A DNA stretch of 64,000 bases from Cristatella mucedo (taxonomy: Eukaryota; Bryozoa; Phylactolaemata; Cristatellidae): NCBI GenBank assembly GCA_009760855.2, contig WPIO01000027.1, positions 3,528,501 to 3,592,500 of the forward strand, in the 5' to 3' direction. Of this stretch, positions 10,795-22,300 are shown in pieces. A program made the translations under genes and the position numbers. Position 1 is the first letter of the stretch; the number at the start of each line of letters is the position of its first letter. Under the pieces are notes generated by a model that was given only the letters and a program-made list of their open reading frames with translations, ran no database searches and was not told the DNA's origin.

Positions 10795-11395
10795 CATGCG
10801 GCTCTTCTTGCCAGTGCGATACGACTCTTCCTGCTGATGCAAAACTCGTCAGCTAGGCTTTTAGGCTGATGTGAACGTCGCAACCACCGCGGTCAGACCA
10901 CCACTTCCCGCCGACCTCCACTTGCGGCCAAAAAGCCAGAGAGTCAACTTCACGGTTCCGGCGCTCACTCTTAGGTCCTTTCATTTTATTGCTCCAACCT
11001 GTCTATAGAAAGTACTTTATCCTCAGGCCTTACTAGCTGCTCTTTTGGCTTATGTCGTTGGAGACTGTGTCTCCAATTTCTGAGCTCCTAAGGGCTGGAA
11101 CTCGCAATCGATTGACAGCACGACATCCTTGACTTAGCGACATTTAAAAAGAAGCTAAAGGTATAACGGTTCGTCACAGCATTTGATGGATTCCTAGGAT
11201 TTGCGTGTCTTGTGTGTGCTTTTGCTTGCTCACACTATACACGCGATCGCATTGTGATATACTTACACTTTACGCGTGATCGCAAAACCAATTGGCGCGC
11301 TTCCTTTGGAGTAAATATAAAGATTACCAGAGAGAGATTCAGTTCTCTTAGAGCCCCAAATAAGTATTATTATTATTGTTATTATTATTATCTCA
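10795..11395 (+). mobile_element. Degenerate LINE 3' end with (ATT)n tail
   Basis: The + strand preserves, across frameshifts, LMQNSSARLLG, FYCSNLSIE and LATFKKKLKV. Then come the LINE 3' end AGAGAGATTCAGTTCTCTTAGAG and a TATTATTATT tail at 11367-11392. Confidence 0.65.
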
Positions 11396-11798
11396 GGGCC
11401 AAAGCTCGAAGATGAAAGTCAATCAAGTTACTAAAATATAAGGGCCGGGATTTTCGACCCCCACCTGCCCCCATCCCAGAAGGCCTAGGAGAAGGATTGG
11501 TGACCCAATAATAGGCCGTTAGGAGACTGAGCCCGGGCTCTGCCGCTGGAAAGATTTTGCAATTCCTACAAACGGCACTAGTAACACGTGCATTGTCATT
11601 CACAAACCACTACATGGCCTAGTGCGCTCTCACAGCAAGCGTAGTTCACCCGACCGGTTAACTCGACCAGTTGACCCGTGCTCCACGAGAGAATCCTGAG
11701 TGCTACGCTCCTGCTAACGGTCTACCATTTTTTAGGCTCATTTACACGCTGCCTACTGCTAGCGTCTGTCTCGAATTCCTATATACGACTAAAGGGGA

Positions 11799-11849
11799 AA
11801 AGTTGGGTATCTAACCACAAAATGTTTTTTTTTTATTAAATACCCAACA
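11799..11849. repeat. Short inverted repeat GTTGGGTAT / ATACCCAAC
   Basis: A 9-bp stem with a spacer containing a T-run, directly before the 41-nt palindrome. Confidence 0.6.
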
Positions 11850-11888
11850 GTGCACTCTCGGGTTTCGACGAAACCCGAGAGTGCACTG
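11848..11888. repeat. Perfect palindrome, 20-bp arms with 1-nt centre
   Basis: CAGTGCACTCTCGGGTTTCG is followed by one A and then its exact reverse complement. It lies just upstream of the 32-bp minisatellite. Confidence 0.95.
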
Positions 11889-11909
11889 GCGACACAGACC
11901 ACGCCATGC

Positions 11910-12327
11910 CTCCGTCGCTGCTCTACTCATGTACTGCTTCGCTCCGTCGCTGCCATACTCATGCACTGCTCCGCTCCGTCGCTGCTCTACTCATGTACTG
12001 CTTCGCTCCGTCGCTGCCATACTCATGCACTGCTCCGCTCCGCCACTTCTCTACTCATGCACTGCTCCACTCCGTCGCTGCTCTACTCATGCACTGCTCC
12101 GCTCCACCGCTGCTCCACTCATGCACTGCTCCGCTCCGTCGCTGCCATACTCATGCACTGCTTCGCTCCGTCGCTGCCATACTCATGCACTGCTCCGCTC
12201 CACCACTTCTCTACTCATGCACTGCTCCACTCCGTCGCTGCTCTACTCATGCACTGCTCCGCTCCACCGCTGCTCCACTCATGCACTGCTCCGCCCCGTC
12301 GCTGCTCCACTCATGCACTGCTCAGAT
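11910..12327 (+). repeat. 32-bp minisatellite, about 12-13 units
   Basis: The unit reads GTCGCTGCTCTACTCATG then CACTGCTCCGCTCC. Variants alternate CTGCTCTAC, CTGCCATAC, CTGCTCCAC and CACTTCTCTAC, giving hints of a 64-bp higher-order period. The unit length is not a multiple of three and it has no stops, so all three + frames stay open (about 165-180 codons each). These are not genes. Confidence 0.9.
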
Positions 12328-12409
12328 TATCGCCGGAAAGCTTCCTCACCAAGGCTTCCTTCATGTTTTCCTCCCAAAAGATATAATGCATGCTAAAATG
12401 CATTAGTCC

Positions 12410-15115
12410 TGTAAATGTGTGCCACATGAGAGACCTGCCGAAGTTGTGCTTACAGATAGGTGGCGTTTGCATGTGAATATAAGTGCCGTCTAGTGAGAGT
12501 AGCTGGTCAAATACGCAATCGTGAGCTCCGAACTACCTACGGAATGCTGGTGTAAAAAAGAAGCATTCAGTATTCGTGCTATCTACAAATAATACTGTAG
12601 CGCCTTGCTGGCCTTAGCTTAATTTTAGCGCGAATAAGAACTGTTCGGCGGGCGAAAACTCCTTTGTCCTGGAGCAGTGAGCCAGAGAGAAGCGCCAGTG
12701 CGGTTAGAGAGCAAGAGCTTAGGAGCGAGCCAGGAAGCTCTGAGACCAGCGGTGGCGATTCGGCCTTTAGAATTGGTCCGATATCCGCGGGAGCTGCAGA
12801 TTGATGTTGGCTGGCCTGTCAACCTCCGCCATAACTCTGTCCAAAAGAAATCGTGTGGAACCTATTCGGCATTCAAACTGGACAAGGGTGCCCTTCCAGT
12901 GGCCTGGTGACGGTATTAATTCCGTACCGAAATGGGCCACGGTATCGGGCCCAATACCACTAAACTCTTGCCCCATCGTCTCAGCTAAGTATTTAAGAGT
13001 CGAGCAACGCTCGCTTTTGGTCTTTTGTTCGGCACCTCGCTTCGGCCTCGCTTCGACGACGTCGGACTCGTTTCTCTGAAAGCGAGGGAGGAGGGCGGGC
13101 TGTTCGCCGGCGATTGACGGAACAGGACGAGACAGCGCTAGGAGGATTCGGTAGACTCCACCGAATACGGTCGTATCGCGCCCGATCTGGCATTTTGTGT
13201 TTCTTTTGTGTTTTGTGTGTGCCCGCTAGCACGTGGTCTCGGCATAAGGATTTGCCGGTGCGAGTTAGACGTAGTTGGCGTGTGTGGAGTCCTAGTTTTC
13301 CGGTTAGGGTTTAGGCTCTGATTCGGGCTCTTCTCTTTGGGTTGTTCCCCATTATAGACGTAAGTAGCTTAAGTGTGGAGACGTGTTTCCTCCGCAAGAG
13401 TGCTTGAGGTGGCATATGTGGAGTATTCCTGCCGCACTGGTGGAAGCGGAGTCCTAGCTCTCCGGTTAGGGTTTAGGCTCCGGTTCGGGCTCCGTCTATT
13501 TGGGCCTTTCCCCACTATAGACGTAAGTAGCTTCAGTGTGGAGAAGTATTCCCTCCGCAAAAGTGTTGGTGCTGTTGAGAGCGTGCGAGGAGTGTGAAGA
13601 TAAAACTGAGCTAGACGCGCAGCGACTTTGTGCGCTATTTCAGGTAACGTTAAACTGATGTATGGTTATCATAGTTTGAGTACCTAGTGTGGCCGCCGAG
13701 ATTCCTGCTAGTGAGGGCAATTTTCTGCAGGCTCCGTAGTCCTTCAGCTACAACTTGATTACTGAACGTAGTTCTTTTTCTTTTATTTGATTCAAATCTG
13801 GCCAGTCTCCCAATCACTTCGGCACCAGATCCTTTGCTGTTTTCACGAAATTCGTCATTTCACACAATTCATCATTACGATCTGTCGCTCGGGGATAGTT
13901 GAAATGTCCCGATACTCCGGAAAATGCATTACTTATATTATAAGGACATCTAAGAGGTGAAGCGCAGTGGTGCATTGAAGGATTCGGGAAGCAGGCGTGA
14001 GCAACGGCACATTGCGGTTGGCTAAACAGCGAGTGACTGTGAAGGAACGTTTTAGTGAAGGTGGAGTAGCGGTTTGTGGCAGGGCGATTTATGGCCACGC
14101 ATGGCAAGCGATTACGACGTGCACGTTGACTTCGGTTAGACGTTGGCCAGGAGTAAGTGACTTTTAGTCAAAACTATTTAAGGAGGCGAAGCTTAAGCAG
14201 GAGAAAGCGGCGGCCAGCGAGTCGGAGTGTCAGCGGTGCCAAAGCGTCAGCGAAAGAGCAGCCGAGAGCGAGCCGGAAGCACGCATCGGAGCCAGACAGC
14301 GAGTCGGCCAGCCAGCGAATCAGGTGTTCGACGAGAAAGCTTGAGACTCGGGCGTCGGACACGTTCGTGTACGCAAACGCGGTTTGAGTGTTCATATTTC
14401 CTGGTTGGAGAGCATTAGCAGGGAGCGGACTATCGTTAGAGCGGCGTTCGGGGCACCGAGGGTTTCTGTAGAGCCACGGGGAACCTGAACAGGTGCAGCT
14501 AGTCAAGTGACCTTTTGATATCGAGCGCTCGGTCTGCGAAGGTAACGCCTAGCGTAGGAGGTGGTGCCTCATGTAAAGGGCGGTATTTATCCTGTAATAG
14601 CGCCCTGTTTGTAAGGCGAGGTCCGTGTGTTTGGGAGAGTGGGGATAAGAATGTCCTAGACACTCAGCGACATTGTATGCTCGAGAATAAAGTTCAGTAT
14701 GATCTCCTGTTTGTGCTTGTTACTTCGGTCCACTTGACACCAACAAACTCGCGACCCCTAGGTAAAGGTAAGTAGGATGGCGTCGGAAACGCTGCATGCG
14801 TGGAGACCTGCTTATTGTGCACGTTTGCCTACCAAACCGGCAATCGGCTACGCAGCCTGGCAAGCGATGAGTTACGGCTCTTCTGCCTAGCCATCGGTGT
14901 TACACAGGATCAAGTCAGTCGCTGGAAATCTATCATGAGACTGACCTCTGCCCTTAAGTGGCCTTAAAAGGAAGTCATCATAAGTATTAAGTCATCCAGC
15001 CTATTTTCCTGCCCTCACCTTATCATGCCTAAAACAAACGTGCTTTAAAAATACGTCCAAGTGTACTTGAAACAAGTTGATGTTTGTGTGCCACGTGTTT
15101 GATCGACACTATAGT
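12410..15115. other. No recognised gene; GC-rich stretches about 12630-13620 and 14100-14520
   Basis: Several frames of 60-110 codons occur in GC-rich sequence but overlap on both strands, and none carries a motif I know. A poly(A)-type signal AATAAA at 14686-14691 is followed by a GT-rich stretch, so an unrecognised + strand transcript could end there. Confidence 0.35.
13286..13580 (+). repeat. Diverged tandem duplication, 162-bp offset
   Basis: GGAGTCCTAG...CCGGTTAGGGTTTAGGCTC...CTATAGACGTAAGTAGCTT...GTGTGGAGA appears at 13286 and again at 13448 in the same order with scattered changes. Confidence 0.8.
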
Positions 15116-15124
15116 CATATTTTA

Positions 15125-15246
15125 GCTGGCTATGCTGAGGATAAGAAAATACTGTTGCATTTCCCTTTGCAGCAAATGTACAGCGCCCAGAAAGACATTG
15201 AAATCTCTGAGGGCGCTTTGTCAAGTGCATTATTATTATTACTGTA
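15125..15246 (+). repeat. LINE family 1, 3' tail
   Basis: TTTGCAGCAAATGTACAGCGCCC, then GAGGGCGCTTTGTCAAGTGC and an (ATT)n tail: the LINE 3' end in + orientation, nearly all body missing. Confidence 0.8.
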
Positions 15247-15249
15247 AAA

Positions 15250-16170
15250 GATTGAAAGCGTTTTCAATAATTTTGTTAGAACGATGGGTCATCAACAGAA
15301 AGCCATGGTTGGGAGCTTTCGAAGATTAATAAAAATGTATCGCTCACAGACCACAATTGACTAAGTGTGGGACTACACCATCCAGGTGCCACATGACCGA
15401 ATCTTGAAATCCAAAGACGCCTCGATACGGCTCGTTGCAACGCAGTCACGCCTGCACACACAGAAACAGACCATTCCCTAGCACTGTTGACTGGTAGGAG
15501 GTGGCATTCGGCAAGAGGTGAAAGTGTGCAAAGTAACGAATGAGACTGCTCGGCTTTTCAGAATGCACCGGCAGGTGATTTTCGTATCACGGTTATTATT
15601 GCTGGAGTTCTAATGTGGATAGTGTGGATGTGGTCCCAGGCCTGGGAATACAGCATCTATTCGACGCTGCCCATTATTCATTGGGGATACTGATATATGC
15701 TGATTTTGAATCTCTGCATCATTTGAAAAAGGCAAGTGCCATTAGAAGCTATATGTATGTATGTACGTACTACTCGGCGGTCTGAAACAACCATTGATAT
15801 ACATGACATGCTAATCGTGGAACGCAAAAGCCGCTCACCAAGCAGGCTAAAAATACAGGTGTACAATTGGTGTTTATAGCAAATAGGATACCCAAAGCAT
15901 ACAACGTGTAACAATTTCATGCCTCCTGAGAGATAGCTGATAAGCCTTTTCCAGGCTGTGCCGTGCATCCTACCGACGCCCGTAAAAAAAACTCAACAAA
16001 GCAACAACTCGTCAGGGTATGACATCTGGCTTTTAGGATGCCACAGCTCCATTGCAGTCTCAACCTGACTTCGTTGCTAGTAGCAGTCTCGTTAACGTAT
16101 CCATATCGTAGTCGAGTTCTTAACTATCGGAGGGGGAACACGGCTCGTCCTTCGTCAGAACAGTAGTTAC
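15250..16170. other. Derlin-2 downstream region, nothing recognised
   Basis: Probably includes the Derlin-2 3' UTR just below 16174. I did not find a clear complement AATAAA close to the stop. Confidence 0.4.
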
Positions 16171-16173
16171 AAG

Positions 16174-16303
16174 TCATCTCTCGTTGCGGGCATCCGGCTG
16201 CTGGTCACCTGCATTGGGGTTTTCACCCCATGCATATCCGCCGGGGCGATCCTCAGGCATCGGGTTGTAATTGGGATCCTCATGGACATCTAGCAGTCGC
16301 TTC
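16174..16303 (-). CDS. DERL2: DERL2 exon 6 (C-terminus and stop)
   Basis: Completes the split Leu, then encodes [20 protein letters not shown] and [12 protein letters not shown], ending ARNER with TGA at 16176-16174. Acceptor CCCACAG. Confidence 0.95.
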
Positions 16304-19300
16304 CTGTGGGCATACACAAATGTAGCTTACGAGCAACCGAAAAACATACTTTAGAAGAAATTGCAAATGAGCTTATGGCTAAAAATGAGTCAAGACATTA
16401 GATCTGAAGTTTCTTTTCAGGGCTACAGCTGTTGGGGATGTAACCACCGAGCTTATAAGTCCGAACAAAGCACACTGAGGAAATCTCCTTTAAAAAATTG
16501 GGTGTCCAAAGCAACAACGAATGTAAGGAATGTAAGCCTAATTATCCTCGGGTCACGAGACCATTCCCGACGGTTAAGTGTTCTACCGTGGCAGACCAGC
16601 CCAGAGTTAGAGCAGTGCTTGTATCTATGTATACATTTCAAAAGACACAGGCTGACTGAGACCCCGTGGCAAAGAAGGGGACCACTCGTCGCACAAGGCG
16701 ATAACGATATTAAAGAATGCCATGGTCAGCAAGAGACAGGGCTGGGCAGAATGGGACGCCGAGTTCAAAACGATCTCAGCCCGAAGCCCACCAAGCAACT
16801 CGTGGGCTGGCCACAAACGTCTCAGCTGGCGACTGGGTAAGCACAAGTGTGGGAGACTGCGCTACAGGGTACAGCAGACTGGAAGAACAACAGCAAGGCG
16901 TGATGCACTGCAACGCAGCACAAATGACAAGAGGCGGCCTCTTACAGGATGCTCGGCGTCTTCAGCAAGTGCAGACCATTGTGCTGCTGGGGAAATACAT
17001 CTTCCAAGAAGTAGTAGATATGACCAACAGCTATGCCTACAAGCAGCAATAGGAATTTCATTCAAATTACGGCTCACGCAAATGCGGCGCAGAGGCTGAT
17101 GCAGTAGTCCACGGTGCCACCTGGCAATAATGGCTAACTTAATCACAAGAGTGAACCTTCGGCCCAAATGCTGGGTAGCCACGAGAAATAGACCATTCAT
17201 GCATTGGCACTAATCTGAGCACAACAAAGCCACCAAACGCCACAAATCTGGACAGGCAACGTGCAGCAACAGTAGCAAGCCTAAGAGGTGGGAGGACCAC
17301 GGATGCCAACGCTGCCTGTTGTAATTACCCATGGCATCCACGACAATGGCATTTCCCAGAAGCACGGAGAATGCCAACAACACCCATGGCAGATAAGGTG
17401 CTTGGAAGTTCATCAAACCGAAGAAGTTCATCCGAATATAAGGATGCCTCCGGCTCCACACATAAACGAGCATGATGGTGAAAGCTTGACCGAGAAAAAC
17501 CAGCTGCACAAACAGCCCGATGATCTGCAGAGCTTAGGGTCAAGGACTGCAGCACAACACCAGAAATGAGATACCATCTAGCACGACAGCTACTAGAGCT
17601 GTGGTATGGTTAGCAATGTTCGATCGCTGCAAGATTGGCAGAGCGAACAGCTAGAGAAATGCAGTCAAGCCATGGCCAACCGCGGTGAGGCTAGAGCTTT
17701 TTTCATTGCTTGTCAAAAATAGATTCACCTCATATCCCAGAAACAGTGTAGCAGACACACAGTGTATGCTTAACCCAACTGGCTGTACGGTTCTTGAACT
17801 TGACAACTCTGGACGTTGGTTAGACTCGTGCAAGAGGCAATTCAGCATTGATTGCTGAAATCATGGTGAACGCCGACAAGACTCTTTTGCCACTTTATAA
17901 ACGAGCCGTTGAGCCAGCCGATCTCTTTTACTTACGTGGCTGTCCCCATCTTTAAATTATATTTATCTAAACACTATTCACTTATTAAAATACTTCAGAA
18001 ATCAAGGGACAATGACTGCAAATTTAGCATCTGCCATGAGCCTCGCAGCACAAAACGGCTACAGAGACAGCACAAAACGGCTGCAAAGACTATGCACCCA
18101 GTACTGCAATACACAAAAGCCTTTTAGGATGCTGCTGTGGTGGTACCCATACCCTGTGTCCTGCATGCATCCCTTTTAGTGGACAATTCACAGCCAGCCT
18201 AGAAAATGAACGTATACTCAGTATGCAATCACCCACCAGATGGGACACTCTGCCTGTGTAATGTAATGTATCTCCGTCTGTAACTCTGAAAAGCCACAAA
18301 GACTATGTGGGTGTTACGAAGGAGTTTTGTATAGCGCACTCACAGCTTAAGCGGCTTTCGGTACGCATTCGGTAGCCAACAGACTTCGTCTCATGCAGCT
18401 AAGAGAAAGTGGGAAGCATAGAGTCAGGAGAGTAGTTGAGGTAGTGAGTAGCATAGAAGTAGCGGCTCAGGACTGCTGAAAAGGATGAGCCATAGTCGGC
18501 AGCAGGAGAGTAGTTATCGTTGCGTAAGAGAATCGTGGAAGCGAGTTCCACAGTCTCGGACCTGCAGAGCTAAGTTTGAGTCGCCAAGGTCTTTAAGTGG
18601 AGGAATGGAACGGCTAATTTATTGTCCATACAGGACTTGTGGGCACGAGGAGACTGAAACTGGTGCAGCAATTCAGATAGGTATGGATGAGCCAAGCCAT
18701 GGCAGGCCTTGTGGGTCAGTGTAAGAGCTTGGCTCTGTATCTGTTGATCAACCGGCAGCTATCCTAGTTTTTTTTTAGCAAAGGAGACATGTGGTCAAAC
18801 CTCTGGGATTTGAAAACTAGGCTTGCAGCCATATTCATAGCCATTTGCAGTGGCCTAGTTGCTTTGAATAGGTCAGACTATTTATAGTTGCTGTAACAGC
18901 GATCACATCACATGCTATGAAAGGTAGCTTCATCCCAGTCTCAGCAAAACGGTACAAGCTGCCTTCATCTCCTGACGAGCCATGCAAACACGACTATGCG
19001 CAAAGAATTCAAACTGGCAAACGACAAACAAATGCATCTCACAATCTCACTCCTGACAATCTGCAGAGGACATGTGGTGGCCAAACAGAAACAATGTCTA
19101 CAGTGGTAGCACTAGCACCACCCAGTTGGGGCTATATACTTAAACGAATTGGGAGGTGGGGCAGGACCTAAGCAGGCACACTCGAAATATTGGCAAGCGC
19201 AGTGTGGCGCCTCAGTGGCACCAGCAGCACGGCGATGGAACGAGCAAGCAGCAAGTAAAAGGATACCAGCATAAGAGCTCCTCCAAACAGAAACATAAAG

Positions 19301-22300
19301 AAAAAGTCTGCTGTCCGGCCTCTAAACGAGCCCTCTTCCAGCATCCGGCAGTACTTGTAAGTGAATATCATGTTGAACAGAAAGTTAAATCCTATCGGCC
19401 CAAAAAACAGGAAATTAGTTACCAGCCGCCACACCTGAAAAACAACAAGACTTACGTTCTGAACAGGCTGGAGTGACAAAGAATGATACAAAATCACAAG
19501 GCATTATTTTACACAAGAACCACGCCAACATTCTGAACAATTCAACGTTTCAATGACGAGCAAAAGACAAAGTCAAGCCAAACCCAAAGCTTGGTCTACA
19601 AGCCTACTGGTCGAAGTGCCAGCAGTGACTGTTTAGACATGTCTTTTACTCGCTTAGCTTGCAGCAGGGATATCACTGCTATCTCTGATATCTCCACGGA
19701 TATCTATGGAGACATGAATGCAGGTAATAAATTGGGAGGGGATAATGGCCAAGGTTACCAAAGCGTTTAGTAGTGTTCAATTCTGTAAAGTTAAATGTTA
19801 GCAGATTCAACAGCGATTCAACTCTATTAAGGAGCCAATGGGCCTTTATGGCTTTCACCGCAGATAGCAATGGGCAATAAAGGATTGTCCATTTCAGGCA
19901 TGCTAAAGTCGGCTATCACGATTTTACAGAATCTAACTTCAGAGGTCAGATGTAGCAAGTAAGAACACATCTTCAAGTACGACTGGTATGAGTGTGTTTC
20001 ATTTGGATGAAGCTGCCAGATTTTTCCATTGTTGGCTTCTCACCATGCATTAACGAGAGCAAAAAACTCAGCCTTCGGCATTACATTTCGTGATCAATTG
20101 ACTAGTCAAATAAATAAATAAATAATAGCTGATTTAACAGACTCTTTTGCATAGCGACAGAAAAGCCTTTACTGCTATCACCACGGCTTGCAGCAGCGAT
20201 TAAGAATCGCCCACCGCAAGATTCGAACCCACGACATCGGGACCGAGGTCGTGAAAAGCAACTGCCTTACCTAGTGTGCCATCACGGCTCACCAGTCAGA
20301 AGATGTTGTGCTATTTTCATGTGCTTGTAAAGGTAGTCGACTTAGTGTATGTGGTGATGAGCATGTCAGACTTGAGGCAGCACATGTGCAGAATCGTGTG
20401 TAACACTATTTGACTGCTGCTGGCCAAAAAAGGTAGGGAAACAAAAGCTAGCTTTAAAATACAAAACCCAGCATACAGTCGAAATCGTGGAAACTACAGA
20501 AGCCAAGTATTTGGAATGTAATAGGCACCGGTGAGATCCGTGTGCACTCATTAGTCAAGCATGTGAGGTTATACCTGCATACAACATACATACGGGGTGT
20601 CCATTCAAAAATATTATTAGTTGACAAATGAGCTTGATTAAACAGAAACAGATGTATAATAGACGACAAAGACACATTCTCAGCAACTGAACAAACGGTT
20701 TGCTTTTCCATGCCAAACATTAACCCATCATATATCAGCCGGCACATTTCTCGTCAGCAAGTTACAAAGTGACTGGGAAGAGATTTTCTTATCTTAGGGT
20801 GACATACAAACGACATACTATTAATATTATTATTTGTGAGAAACTCCAAAACCTGCTAACTGCAGCTTGCTCTCTACTCGGATGTCACCTGAGCACCAAA
20901 CCAACGAGTGTATGGAAGGAGGCACTATACATCACTCTTCTATCGGTGGTTGAGCGAAACTGCCTTAAAGCACCATGCCAACTGTGATTACTAGACCCTT
21001 GTGACTTAGCCGTGACAAAGTAATCAAACTCACGACACTAGGCACGACCTGGCTATTCGCAAGGTTTCACGTACACACGTGCATGCACACACCAACACAC
21101 ACAAACACACACACACACACACGAGGTATGATGAGCTGCTGTCAAGTTCGGGTCACATTGAATGACCGACCACAGTCGCCCTGATGGGCACTTGACTTTT
21201 CCCAAAAATAATAATAATAATAATAATTCCCTTGATAAAGCGCCCTCAGAGAACTTAATCTCTCTCTAGGCACTTTACATTTGCTGTAAAGTGAAATGCA
21301 ATTGAATGGTAAGTAAAATCATGCTTGAAAAAAAAACGAAATGAATAATATGGTTAGGGGTGACATGCACAGGGTCAGCATGCAAATGTGGTTAGTGGCA
21401 GCATGCACAGTGTCAGCACGCATAAGCACATCAAGGACGAATCACGGGGACCCACTAAATGCTGTCCTAAATAGGTGTGTTTTCAGGTTCCTTTTAAATG
21501 TGGTCAGGTCAGGGAATGTTCTGACGCAGGTCGGGAGGGAGTTCCAGGCTTTGGGAGCATATGAACTAAATGCACGGTCTCCAAAAGATTTAAGGTTTGT
21601 ACGAGGTATTTCTAGACTGTTGGTTTCCGAAAAGCAGGTGGTACGATGCTTGGCCTGATGGGGTAGTATATCTGACAGATAGGCTGGAGCCAAAGAATGC
21701 AGTGACCTAAAAGTGAGCGATAAAACCTTGAAGTCAATCCGTTGCTTGACTGTTAGCCAGTGCAGGTCGGCGAGAAGTGGAGTAATGTGGCAACTGCGAC
21801 GCTCACGGCAGACAAGCCTAGCTGCCGAGTTTTGCACCAGCTGCAATCGCCTGATCGCACATGCTGGTAGGTTGCAGTGAGTTGCAGAAGTCGAGACGGG
21901 ATGTCACGAACGCATGGACCAACTTGGATGTGGTATCTGTATCTAAACAAGCCCGAATTTTAGCAATGTTATGAAGCTGAAAATAGGCTGATTTGACTGT
22001 GGAGCTGATATGGTCGTCTAACGAGAGGTCGCTTTGGAATATGACACCTAGATTTCGAGCTGATTCAACTGGAGATATGCTGGCAGAGCCAATTTTGAGA
22101 GTCAGCCTGTCCAATCTCTGGATCACACTGGGTTTGCCCATAACTAGTAAGTTAGTTTTATCATCGTTTAGTTTTAGAAAATTTGCTGCCATCCATGTGC
22201 GGATGTCATCAATGCATGCAGCAAGTGAGTTTAGAGAATTTGAGGTGCTCGAAGGCTGGGAGGGATCAAAGCAAAGGTACAACTGAGTGTCATCCGCATA

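Noticed and set aside
11910-12327. CRISPR-like array
   Set aside because: Units are contiguous variants of one 32-bp repeat with no unique spacers, and the genome is eukaryotic.
11850-12406. Three overlapping + strand frames of 166-178 codons
   Set aside because: They are the three frames of one 32-bp tandem repeat without stops, not genes.
14575-14775. Solo LTR
   Set aside because: AATAAA plus a GT-rich stretch is suggestive, but no TG...CA ends, target duplication, primer-binding site or second copy was seen.
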